This document shows, piece by piece, positions 35,306 to 45,826 of a stretch of DNA of 64,000 nt (position 1 is the stretch's first letter; every line of letters begins with the position of its first letter). The DNA is taken from assembly GCF_000711695.1 (NCBI RefSeq), contig NW_013546946.1:27585-91584 (forward strand), in the 5' to 3' direction. This stretch comes from Tilletiaria anomala UBC 951. Taxonomy: Eukaryota > Basidiomycota > Exobasidiomycetes > Georgefischeriales > Tilletiariaceae. The notes beneath the pieces were generated by a model. That model saw only the letters and a list, made by a program, of their open reading frames with translations. It was not told where the DNA came from and did no database searches. A program made the position numbers and the translations under genes.

Positions 35306-38300
35306 ATGAGAGTTGTAGGCAGATCGACGCTCGTCTCTCAAACTGCTTCTCAGATCAGAGTGGCTTCCAGAATGCCGTCCACAGAACCACCCAAGGGGCA
35401 GAAGAGCCTGTCCAGCTTCTTCGGTGGCGGGGGTTCATCTCGTTCATCGAGCGCTTCATTGGCCAAAGAATCCTTTTCTGCAAAGCCTGCCAGCAATTCG
35501 AACGCCAACGGCGCAGCAAGCAAAGCTTCTGCTACAAGGGTGAGTATTCCCGGCACTGTGCTTCAGTTATATTCGATGCGTTTGCCGTCAGTCGAAAGAG
35601 GCTGACACGCAGCGTCTTTGGTTTCTGCAAGCCTAAACCGCAGGTGCGCTGCAATGTTGAATGAGCATATAAAATAAGCCTCAGCTAACTCACTACCCCT
35701 TTCTATCAGCCGGAAACGGTCGAGATCAGCGATTCAGACAATGATGCGATGGCCGTGCCTTCTGTCTCTTCTTCAAATACCAAGACAGCGAAGAGTGCAC
35801 CGAAGCCCAGTGCAACAGTAGCGAGCAAGCGCAAGGTCGCCATCGAGGATTCTGATTCGGATGATGATTATGATAAAAAGCAGAAAAGCTCTGAACCGGC
35901 GGCTAAGAAACGGGTGGTCTCTGGTGCAACGGGAAAGCCCAAGAGCCCTCCTAAGAAGAATGCCGCCAACAGTCCTTCTACGAAACCTAACGCCAAGGGC
36001 AAAGGAAAGGAACCGTCTTCAAGTGAGGGCTTGCATCTTCAGGGTCAATTCCGTTTCGATCGTACAGAAACTGACGTGCAGCGATGCCCCAGACGGAGAG
36101 AACGGAGGCCCAGAAGGAATGGACATCGACGAGGCCATCCAGCGCTTTGCTCCAACAGACTTCAACATTGCTCAAAAGGACACGGAGAAGAAGAAGGCTC
36201 CATGGATTCCAAACAGAGATCGTGTTGGGCCCACCGCACCTGGTTCCAAGGAAGTGCCACAAGGTCAGCCAAATTGTTTAGCAGCTTGCAACATCGTGTT
36301 TACCGGAGAGCTCGGCTCCCTTGCACGCGAGGAGGCGGTCGACTTGGCAAAGCGGTATGGGGCGAAGGTCACGGGCGCGCCGTCATCGAAAACAACACAC
36401 GTCGTCATGGGTGAAGGGGCAGGCGCAGGGAAGCTTAAGAAGATCAAGGCAAGCAAGCTGGCATGCAAGATTCTCGATGAAGATGGATTCTTCGATCTCA
36501 TCCGCGGCTCAAAAGCAGGAAAGCTGGACGAGAAGACATTGAAGAAGTTGAAGGATGAGGAGAAGCAGATTAAAGAAGTCGCGAAAGAGATGCAACAGCC
36601 AGCTTCCACAGGTAAAGTCACTGCGGATAACGGATTCAAGCTGGGCGGGGCGGTCAGTGGCGCTGGCAATCCGAGACTTGGAGAGGAGTCGTCAGACGCG
36701 TTGTTATGGACCACGAAATACGCCCCGCGCAAGATGAAGGACCTAGTCGGCAACAAGGCGGGTATCGAAAAGCTGAAAAATTGGCTGGAAAGATGGCCTA
36801 AATCGCTCGCTTCCAATTTCAAGAAACCCGGTCCGGACGCTTCCGGAACCTTTCGCGCCGTCCTCCTGTCTGGGTCTCCAGGTATCGGTAAGACTAGTGC
36901 TGCACATCTCGTGTCGCGCAGCCTCGGCTATACCCCAATCGAGATGAATGCATCGGACATCAGGAGCAAGAAACTCATCGAGTTAGCCCTGCGTGACGCG
37001 ATCAACAACACCAACCTTGATGGATGGTATCACGGGGCTCAGATTGGCAAATCGCTGGGGCCAGACGGTGTCCGGATCACCGACAAGACGGTGTTGATCA
37101 TGGACGAGGTCGACGGCATGGGCGGTGGTGATCGTGGTGGAGTTGGAGCGATCAACGCACTCATCAAGAAAAGCAAGGTGCCCATCATCTGCATTTGCAA
37201 CGACAGAAAGTCGCCCAAAATGAAGCCATTCGAGCACACAACATTCAATATTACCTTCAGAAAACCAGAGGCTCAGGCGGTCAAGTCCCGCTTACTTTCT
37301 GTTGCTTTCAAGTGAGTGCCCATTGAACATATATTGCTTGAGACCCCTTTCCTTACGCGCCTCTCTCGAGCAGCGAGAAACTCAAGATCCCACAGGAGGT
37401 CATGCTCAGCCTGATCGAGTCCGCACAAGGTGACATCAGGCTCATGCTCAACATGCTATCTACTTGGAGCCTAAGTCAGAAGACTATGACATTCGACGAG
37501 AGCAAAGCCCTGTGAGTCTGTGGGGTATCGATGTATGGACAACTCTGGTGACTGAATATCCCACGATTTTCTATGCAGCGGCGAGGCTAACATGAAATCG
37601 GGGATGCACACTCCATTCACGTTGTATGGGGAACTTACTGGCCCAGGAATGTTCGCTCCGACCTCTCGCAAAACGCTTAACGACAAAGCAGATTACTACT
37701 TTCAAGACCCTATGTTTATGCCGCTCCTCATGCACGAAAATTATCTCAAGCAAAGGCCGTCCAACAATCGAGACTCAGGCCCGATGAGGGAACTGACCTC
37801 ACTCCTGCTCTTTTCCCAGGCAGCGCAGTCCATCTCGGACGGCGACATGATCGACTCGATGATTCACGGCCCACAGCAGCACTGGTCGCTCATGCCGCAG
37901 CATGCCATCGCGTCATGCGTCCGACCAGCATCATTCGTCTATGGACCTGGCTCCACTTTCCCGAGCTTTCCGATCTGGCTGGGGCAGAACTCGAAGCAAA
38001 ACAAGCTACGCCGTGCGAATGTTGATGTCCAAGCACGTATGCGCCTGTCTGCATCGGGCAGCGCGGACGAGGTTCGACTGACATACGAGCCAGTTTTGTT
38101 CGAATTGCTTTCAAAGCCGCTCATCAAGGATGGCGCTGTGAGTGACCGAAACGACTGATAGCGCTTTAAGAAAATCCATCCTGACTTTCGTTCGCACAGA
38201 ATGGAATCGCTGATGTAATTGACGTGATGGATGAGTACTTCCTTGGCCTTGAGGATCGGGAAGCCATTTTGGAGCTGGGAGTCGGCGCTCACAATGGCGA

Positions 38301-38686
38301 AGAAGTGACCAAAAGGATCCCGAGCGCTGTCAAGGCGTCTTTCACTCGCAAGTACAACTCCGCGAACCAGTGAGTCACCTCAGAGCCTGACGCCAAGCTC
38401 TTCTATCCATTGATGCTGTCAATACTCTTCCAAATCTCGCAGTCCCGTCGCGTTCTATAAGACCATTGAAGTCTCTGCGAGCAAAGTCAAGCAGCTCGAG
38501 GGTGATGCTGCACCTGACGTTGAGGAGGCATACGATGTTGATGACGAGGTGGTGCCGGATGCAGATGAGGACGAGAATGATGGAGAGGATATGGATCTGT
38601 CGAAGAACAAGCTCGTCAAGGCCAAAAAGCAGCCGTCTGCCGCAGCTAAAGGCAAGGGCAAGGCTAAAGCCGTTACTAAGAAGTGA
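35306..38686 (+). CDS. RFC1: Replication factor C large subunit (clamp loader)
   Basis: Largest subunit of the RFC complex that opens PCNA and loads it at primer ends. Exons from ATG 35372: to 35539, then 35710-36022, 36093-37311, 37374-37511, 37579-38137, 38200-38369, 38443-38686, giving 936 residues. A PIP-box (QKSLSSFF, residues 10-17) opens the protein. A basic Ser-rich region follows, then a BRCT domain (about 222-300, CNIVFTGELG start), the AAA+ Walker A GSPGIGKT (421-428), Walker B DEVD (498-501) and sensor CICNDRKSPKM. The RFC1 C-terminal domain follows, with a Lys-rich tail. An in-frame ATG at 35306 would add 22 residues that are Arg/Ser/Thr-rich with no acidic residue. The acceptor at 36092 is the only one keeping frame after the 36023 donor. 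Confidence 0.93.
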
Positions 38687-38763
38687 TCTGGCTCTGCACC
38701 TGCCCAACTTGAGTTCACACATTCGACCTTGAGCGCAGGTCTAATGTACTTTATTCCGGCACA

Positions 38764-38960
38764 TTATCGCCCTTTCCGACGCTCGTAAACAAACCACATA
38801 CTGGCGACGAGCCAAGTCAGGTTCGCCATCAAGGTCATGAGCGGATCAAACAACGACGTCACGTGACCCTTCTGCTGGACTGTGACCCAGAAGACGGACG
38901 ATGTTTGATGGGTGCGTCCACCATGCTCACTCACCAATCGAGAGTGTACATCTCTACGAC
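38764..38960 (-). CDS. Possible C-terminal exon of a small membrane protein
   Basis: A minus-strand frame open from about 38960 to TAA at 38764 ends with a hydrophobic helix (LMANLTWLVASMWFV) followed by basic YERRKGR, like a single-pass membrane protein with a cytosolic basic tail. It lacks an ATG at its 5' end, and an upstream exon could not be placed because SRP68 starts at 39070 on the other strand. A GTGAGT...CACAG pair (about 38927-38873) looks like an intron but does not restore frame with ATG 38956. Could be a real short gene or chance. Confidence 0.25.
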
Positions 38961-39069
38961 GCTTCGTGGACCACGGCTCAATTAATCCACGCTAGAAATG
39001 CGTTTTAAGGTTGCGAGAGGGTAACAAGCAGTCCTGGCGCATGTTGTAGGCACCATTGTCGATTTCACA

Positions 39070-41649
39070 ATGGAGTTCGATTTCAGCGGCCGTGACCCCG
39101 CCGAGGGCGTTGTCATTGGGGAGCTCCGCTTGCTGCAAACCCTTACGGAAGCTCGTAACGAGCATGGTATGCGTCAGAATGAGTACGAGCGGTACCGGTG
39201 AGCAGTGACCCTCTTTGACACGTAGTAAGACTCGGCTCGCTGACCGATGTCCTTGCCAGTGTGTACTGCACCAAGAAGGTGCACCGCCTGAGGGAAATCG
39301 CCAAACTGACGCACGTCGATGATCAGCACATGGGAGCGAAGCAGAACAGGGCCAAGAAGAATGCTGGCAGAAGGTCAAAGCGCCCTACGTCTGCTCAACA
39401 GTCTGAGGCTGCAGCCAAGCTCGGGGGCAACCAGTTCACAAAGAGGACTGTCACCACCACCGATGTGAAGGACCAAACGTATGTCGCCCAGGAAGGAGTT
39501 AACGCCGAGAGCAACCAGCTGACGCTATGTAACTGCCGCCAGCATCCTGCTTCTCATGCTCTTCGAAGCCGAAAGAAACTGGGCACATTCTCAGGAGCTC
39601 AAAACAGCTGCATTTGAGAAGGACAACGATTCGCGCCTTTTCAAACAGGGCACAGCTCGTGCTCGGCGCGCTGTGCAATGGGCGTCCAACCTGGTCGATG
39701 CTCTAAAAGCGTTGTCCAGCGTGTCCTCTGCACGCTCTCGTCTTGAAGCAGCCGCCTACCTTTGCATTGTGCGCGGCTCAGTGTCATTCGATCGGTCCCG
39801 TCACAGCGAGTCGCTCCAGCAGACCTGCGTGGCTCGAGAGCTTTTGAGCTTCCTGGCCCAGCACTCCTTGAGTGCGAAAGATGAGGCGTTCGCCAACAGC
39901 TTTGTCGATGCAGGGGATGCACAAATTCGCTTCTCAGCTTATCAGCTTGAGCTTGATGAGCAGAATCTCGATGTCATCAAGCAGGGTGTTGCGGATGAGG
40001 AGACGTGCGAGAAGTGGGCGCCTGAATCTCAAGAACTGATGAAAGAGATCGGCAAGGCCTCTAGAAAGACGAGCGGGACCCCTAGTGCAAACTCCGAAAT
40101 TGTCTGGCGAGGCCGTACCATCCATATCCGAAACCCAGAGCTGTTAGATGCGGTCACCGTGGCACGAAAAGAGAAGGAACTTCTTGAACATGCGCTCACA
40201 CAAGAAGTGTCAGAGGAGACCGACAATGGGAAGAACAAGATGCCGGCGGCGTCAGCCGAAGGAAAACGTCCGCGCTTCAAACACTCGGAGAGGAACGCAC
40301 GACGCAAGGCAGGCGAAGCCAGGCGTTTCCGTTCATCTAGTACCAAGACCGCCATGGACCCTTTTGACCGCGCTCTGAGCGCTGCTGCTGATGCAGAGCG
40401 CCTTGCCGCTCAACTCGTCGAGGACAACGCAGCTGCTCTAGCCAAGAGCCACAGCTCTCGGTATCAAGCCGTCAACAAAGAGCTTAAAGCTGCGCACGAC
40501 TACCTACTGTACACACTACTCTCCCTTCGCATTCGCAGGAACGACCACTTGGCAAAAGAGGTGGAACGCAAGGCTGAGCGCAGGGAGAGGCGCGCTCGCG
40601 ACGCAATTGAAATCAGAATCAAGGCAGCGGGACGGAGGATAACCCCCTTAAGCGGCAGGAAGAAGCGCAACAATGTTGAAGGTAAAAAGAAGGCAAATAT
40701 AGGGAAGAATCCTGGTAGCAAAGCAAAGAAGCCACGCAAGCAGCCGAAGCAATTCAAGCGCAGGCCTGCACGTGGAGGAACAAAGCGTCGGCTGGCCGTG
40801 CAGGCCAAAGCTCGGTCCATGCAGTTGAGGGTAATGGCAGAAGAAAAGTCCAAGAGGAGGCGAGCGCGCGCTGTGCCTGGCCTTGCCAAGCTGCTTGACG
40901 CCGCAGAGGCAAGTTTGAATGACATTGCAGGCCTGAACCTTGTGGAGACCGAGCCAGACGTGTCCAGCTTGATCGATGCCAAGACAGCCTGGTACAGATC
41001 TGAGCTGCTTCGTCAGCTCGCGAAGGCATACAGCCTGTCGAGAGCCTATCCTCATGCCATCCTTCTCATCAACCGCGCCCAACTCTTCATCCGCCAAGCG
41101 AGATCTGCGCTGGATCTGGCGGCAGACATTGGAAAGGAGAATCGTGACATCCCGCCCTTCATCTCAGAACAGACGCTTGATGATACCGACAACAAACTGC
41201 TGGAAGCGAAGCACGCGATGCAGAAGGAAATGTTCAGTGGTTTGCGCAAAGATGCAGCCAGCAGCGCGCTTCCGCAGGCGGCTGCGATGAGGGGCGACGC
41301 GATGGGAGAGACCAATGCCGCTGCCGCACTGCGTGAGCTCGCGAACAAGTATGTCGACTTTGACCCGGCGCTGCTGGAAGAGGCCAAGCGAGTTCCCGCC
41401 GAAGTGCTCAAAGCCCTGCAGAGCGAGTCGCGCAGCGAAGCTGCTGATCCTGCCGCGCGTGGCGGTGCTCACGAAGAGGAGGCTTTCGAAGATCCCATCA
41501 CTTTCGAGGAGGCTGAGGCCGGAGATACGGGAGCGAGTGATAACGAGACATTCGAGGATCCAGAAGATGCTGGCGAAGCGCCGGATGAGGAAACGCAGGG
41601 TGTGGAACAAAAGCGCGGATGGTTTGGCGGCTGGCTTCGCCGGTCCTGA
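39070..41649 (+). CDS. SRP68: Signal recognition particle subunit SRP68
   Basis: RNA-binding core protein of the SRP S-domain; pairs with SRP72 in co-translational targeting to the ER. Exons 39070-39197, 39260-39478 and 39543-41649 join in phase to 817 residues, longer than the ~600-residue human and yeast proteins. The N-terminal RNA-binding domain is clear: RLLQTLTEARNEHGMRQNEYERYR, here split after 128 nt, then CTKKVHRLREIAKL and LLLMLFEAERNWAHSQELK. Extra length comes partly from an extremely Lys/Arg-rich segment at about residues 455-560. The C-terminus is acidic and ends in KRGWFGGWLRRS, the usual Gly/aromatic SRP68 tail region. The start ATG gives the standard short leader before the RNA-binding helices. 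Confidence 0.9.
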
Positions 41650-41813
41650 AAATGCTACATGTTCAATAGCAGCAGAGGCTAAGCATGTATTGAAATTTGC
41701 AAAAGTACTAGTACAAGGCGGTGCAATGGCAGGAGCGGCTTTTTTCCGAAGACAACACGGAAGGCAACTGGAGGGTATCTTTCTGGACATGCGAGGCGCC
41801 TATTTGTTGGCTC

Positions 41814-44708
41814 TTATTCCCACGGAATATTGAGGTCGAGGCCACCGAGGAAATCCGGGCGGAGCGGCGTCATCATGGCGCCCATGGCACCAGGCATGGA
41901 TCCCATCCAGCCGTTGAGGCTAGCAGTCCTGGGCATCTCGAACAGGAAGCGCGCCGGTGTCGTCGGTGTCGGCTGCATGTGGGTAAACTTGACATTTGCG
42001 CCGTCCTTAGCCTGCTGATCCGTCGCGGCGGAAGTATCGGAAGAGCTGCTGGTGCTGTTCTGCGGCGATGCAAAGTCGAGCGGCGCTGGAACTTGCTTGC
42101 GGCCGCGCCTTCCGCCAGCCGTGGTCGAGGGCGCGGGTGGAGGCGCACCCCATGGCTCGGAGTGTGGTGTGTTTGTGGCACGATTACTGCGGCCAGAAGC
42201 ACCTGTCCCTTTATCTGTACTGGTTACCCTTTGCTGTGAAGTCGGTTGCTGCTCCTCCTTCTCCTGCTGTGCCTGCAGGGCAGGGTCGACGTGCTGACCG
42301 TCGGCTGCTGCAGCTGCAGCTACCAGGTTCTGCTGCGTGTCCACCGAGGCGCGTGGGAGGCAGTCGTGCATGCCGTATCCTTGGCGCCAGTCGGCCCAGG
42401 TTGTGCTGAGGAAGCGGAGGAACTGCGTGGCGCGGACGACGCCGAGTGTGGTGATGGTCGACGCGAGCGTGCCCATGCTCGGGCGATCGGCGCTGCCGCC
42501 TGCGAGCGCGAAGCGACTCTCGGGCTGCTGAATGAGGTGCCAGGAGGACTCGATGCACGCGGTGAGCGCCTTGCTATTACTGTCTGAGAACTTCATGGGG
42601 ACCTTGGACGCCTGGCGCGACTCGTAGCGGAGCGTGGGCGAGTAGAGCTGCAACTGTGCAACGTGGAGGATGACGACGAGGCCCTCGGCAATACCCTGAA
42701 AAACCTGGCCTTCACAGGTGGCGGTGGAAAGAAGCTCACCATGGTTCTGGCACCAATCCTCAAGCTCACCCTCCACGGAAGAGATCTGGTTCTGCATGGC
42801 GCGGAACGTGAGGCTCTGCATGGCGCGGCGCTCGATCATCGGCAAGCGCGTCTTCTCAAAGACAGCACAGAGAGAGACGAACGCTTCGAGCAGCCGGCAT
42901 GTCCAGACGTCCTCGTTATTCGCGCGTGGGTCCGGGGCGAGCGCGCGCGGGGTGCCTTTTGCGCGCGCACGCACGACGTCCGTTAGGCTAAGACGCGGGA
43001 TCGAGTGTAGCTCGCTGTCGAGTTGGACAGGCCGGCGCGTGATGATGGCCATGGCCTTGTCGAGCGCGTAAAGCACCCAAAAGATGACGATGCGCTTCGC
43101 TTTGATGTCCAGCGCAAGGCGGTTGGTGTCGAGCGATGAGGTGAGGTTCATGTCGTACGCGAGACGGAACGCCGTCTCGAAGAGCGCAATGCGCTCCTGC
43201 GAGTTGGGGTTATCGCCGCACCAGCATGCACTGACAAGGACGATGGCCTGAAGTAGGTCGAGGTCGGGGACACCCTCCGTAGCAAGGCGGCGCTGTACGC
43301 CGCGCAGCGCGAGGTGCCAGCCGACGGTCTTGCCCCACTCGATGAGCTCCGGCTCGCTCGTCACACTCGACACGGCCGCGCACGCGAGCATGGCGAGGAT
43401 CAGGAACGCGGGAAGCGGGCCCTCAGGGTGCTGCTGCTCTGCGGGCGGCAGCATGCCCGTTGCCGCAGTGGCGGCGGCTTGTTGCTGCGCCGTGTAGCGG
43501 CTCATGACGTCGTCCTTGAACATGATCATCGTCGCGAGCGTGCCCTGCTCAAAGAAGCGCGCGAGGAGCGTGTCGACAACACCCTGCAGCGCGTATGTTG
43601 CCTGCATCCCCGTCTGCGGCGCAGTGATCACGAGCGGAATCGACCAGCTGGAAGGGTCCTCGTTGGCGTACCGGAACGCCTCGACGTCTGCGCCGAACCC
43701 AGAGTGCCATGTAGGGCCATTGCGGAATTCCCCGACACCACGGCTGCCAGCGCCTCCGCCGCCGCCGACACCACCACCACCGGTAGAAGCGTGGCCACCT
43801 GTGCCCGCGAGGCTCGCGAGCTGCGCGAGCCCACCGGTAGCGACGATGGCGGCGCCGGCATCGAGCTCGGCAACGCGGTTGCGCAGACGGATGGTGCCGC
43901 CAGTTGTGTCTGCGCAGTAGTCGAACGAACATGCGGCCTTGGACTTAACGCAGTTAGAGCATGCCTCGCCGAGCGGGAGCTCCTTGGCATTGCAGCGCAG
44001 CTTGCGCGCGCGGCACGCGTCGCACGACGTCACGACCACCTTACGCACCTTGCCAGGGCGCGACTGCTTGTTGCCACTTCCGCCAAGATGGGTGTTGGGA
44101 CTACCCTCGTTTTCGCTGTCGATACCGACGGTGCCAGCAGTGAGGGCAGCGGTGGCGGCGACGTTGCCGTTGGCTGTTTGCGCCGCGCTGTTCGCTCCGC
44201 TCGCACGCGGTCCGCGACCGGCCTCTCTGCCTCCTCCTTCTTTGGTACTACCACCGCTATCACCCCCACTCTTGCGCTTGCGCGACGGAGCGCCATGGGC
44301 AGCCGTCTGCGGCGAGGCCGCTTCGCCGCCGAGCTGCATGACGACCTGTAGTTCGTCCGAGAAGCTGTCCTTGCTGGGTGTCGCGGCGCTGGCGGAGGCG
44401 GTGCCACCGTACGGGTGCTGAGTACTGACGGGGACGGCGATGCCTGCTTGCATGATTCCATGCGGCGCGGGTGCCGGTGCTGGCGGGATGGCGGGGTAGT
44501 ACGGCTCGGAGCCGTGTGGGTTCTGATGCAGGTGCGGGTTGTGATGCAGGTGCGGATGGCGCTGCGACGCGTCCGGACCGGTCCAGCCTGCGGCGGGAGG
44601 CGGCGGTGGGGCGGTACTGGCGCCAGCCGATGCGGATTGTTGCTGATTTCTCGGTAGAGAGCTAACGCTGCCGGCTGTATCGGGCCGATGGTGTGCTTGA
44701 CCGTACAT
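41814..44708 (-). CDS. Zn2Cys6 fungal transcription factor
   Basis: A binuclear zinc cluster regulator of 964 residues in one exon from ATG 44708 (the open frame continues upstream without ATG to 44795). The cluster is CDACRARKLRC followed by CSNC and a last Cys, spacing CX2CX6CX10CX2CX6C. The 10-residue central loop (NAKELPLGEA) is longer than the common 5-9. A Gly-rich linker and the fungal-specific middle homology domain follow (YDMNLTSSLDTNRLALDIK, IVIFWVLYALDKAMAI). The N-terminus is Pro/His/Gln-rich and the C-terminus Ser/Thr/Gln-rich, as in activation regions. It lies divergent to nothing: its promoter region abuts the 3' end of TRP2. The target pathway cannot be told; proximity to TRP2 is not evidence of control. 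Confidence 0.9.
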   Translation of the reverse strand: MYGQAHHRPDTAGSVSSLPRNQQQSASAGASTAPPPPPAAGWTGPDASQRHPHLHHNPHLHQNPHGSEPYYPAIPPAPAPAPHGIMQAGIAVPVSTQHPYGGTASASAATPSKDSFSDELQVVMQLGGEAASPQTAAHGAPSRKRKSGGDSGGSTKEGGGREAGRGPRASGANSAAQTANGNVAATAALTAGTVGIDSENEGSPNTHLGGSGNKQSRPGKVRKVVVTSCDACRARKLRCNAKELPLGEACSNCVKSKAACSFDYCADTTGGTIRLRNRVAELDAGAAIVATGGLAQLASLAGTGGHASTGGGGVGGGGGAGSRGVGEFRNGPTWHSGFGADVEAFRYANEDPSSWSIPLVITAPQTGMQATYALQGVVDTLLARFFEQGTLATMIMFKDDVMSRYTAQQQAAATAATGMLPPAEQQHPEGPLPAFLILAMLACAAVSSVTSEPELIEWGKTVGWHLALRGVQRRLATEGVPDLDLLQAIVLVSACWCGDNPNSQERIALFETAFRLAYDMNLTSSLDTNRLALDIKAKRIVIFWVLYALDKAMAIITRRPVQLDSELHSIPRLSLTDVVRARAKGTPRALAPDPRANNEDVWTCRLLEAFVSLCAVFEKTRLPMIERRAMQSLTFRAMQNQISSVEGELEDWCQNHGELLSTATCEGQVFQGIAEGLVVILHVAQLQLYSPTLRYESRQASKVPMKFSDSNSKALTACIESSWHLIQQPESRFALAGGSADRPSMGTLASTITTLGVVRATQFLRFLSTTWADWRQGYGMHDCLPRASVDTQQNLVAAAAAADGQHVDPALQAQQEKEEQQPTSQQRVTSTDKGTGASGRSNRATNTPHSEPWGAPPPAPSTTAGGRRGRKQVPAPLDFASPQNSTSSSSDTSAATDQQAKDGANVKFTHMQPTPTTPARFLFEMPRTASLNGWMGSMPGAMGAMMTPLRPDFLGGLDLNIPWE

Positions 44709-45826
44709 GACGGCGGCGGCGCGGAGCGACGTGCGAGGGTGATTGCGAGCGCGAGGACCTGTGTCAGGCTGCGATGGGGAGCGGCAGCTGCGCACCGTGC
44801 TGCTACTTCGATCTCTCGGCGTGTGGGCGGTGATGGGTTATCGGAGGGAGTTGTGCGGGAGCGCTGCCACGAGGGGCTGGTATCTTCGTTGCCCTCGTCG
44901 TCGTCGCCGGAGCAGGAGGATGGGGAGATGGCGGATGGATGATGTGGCGGATGCAAAAAAAGGGAATGGAATGGGGGAATGAGGATGGAGCGTCCGATGT
45001 TGGCGCGCGCGCAGGAGCAGCACTGCAGCACTCTTCTACACTCTACGCGGCGGGCGTCCCGAAGAGGGCGCCGTCCTCGGCACAAGCACTGCAGCAGTCT
45101 CTCCTCCTCAAAGCGAACGACATACTTTTGCTTGCGCCGCAGCGCGTCCAGTCGTAAAAGAAAGAAGTCGCTGTCTTCTCTCCATTTCTTATTTCCTCGG
45201 AGCCTCCTCGCACTTCAGCCTAACCTTCGGGGCGCGCACACAAATAGAACCGAGTTGGAATGGGTTGGGATTGGCATTGGATTCGGCATTGACGCAGATC
45301 GGGAAGACGCAGTGCACCCCAGACACCTATAGAGAAAGGAAGGCACGGTGGAGCACAGAGATGTCGACGTCGAAGGTAAGTGCACCAGCGGCTGCGAAAC
45401 GCAAAGTGGCTGCCGCTTCCTTTGTGCGCATGTACATTCATGTTACACGCACATGCTCCGCAGTTCGCATGTCTAGACCAACCAGCACTGCGCTGCACAG
45501 ACAGATCACGCAGAAGAAAAATAGATGGGTGGGCATGCAATGGAACAATGAGACCTGGCAGAGGGGGTGTCGCTGGATCGCGGTGCGCAGGCAGCTGCAT
45601 ACCCACCATGACAGACAGTTTGAGTCGCAGACGCGCGGAGAACAGAACCTGGGAGACACGCTCGGTCACCACCGCTATGAAGGAACGCAACAACTCCTCC
45701 ATCACCGCGAACGCAACGAGCCCCCTATTTCACCTTCGTTCGCGTTGCAGATCAGCATAGCATAATATTGCATCGATTCCACGCGCCACACCCCATGCAC
45801 ACTCGCACAATCCTACAGCGCTCTCC
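44709..45826. other. Intergenic region upstream of the zinc-cluster gene
   Basis: 1.1 kb holding the promoter and leader of the regulator and the TRP2 3' flank. Open frames on both strands here are short and GC-driven. The first 250 bp extend the regulator's own frame without an ATG and may be leader. Confidence 0.4.
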
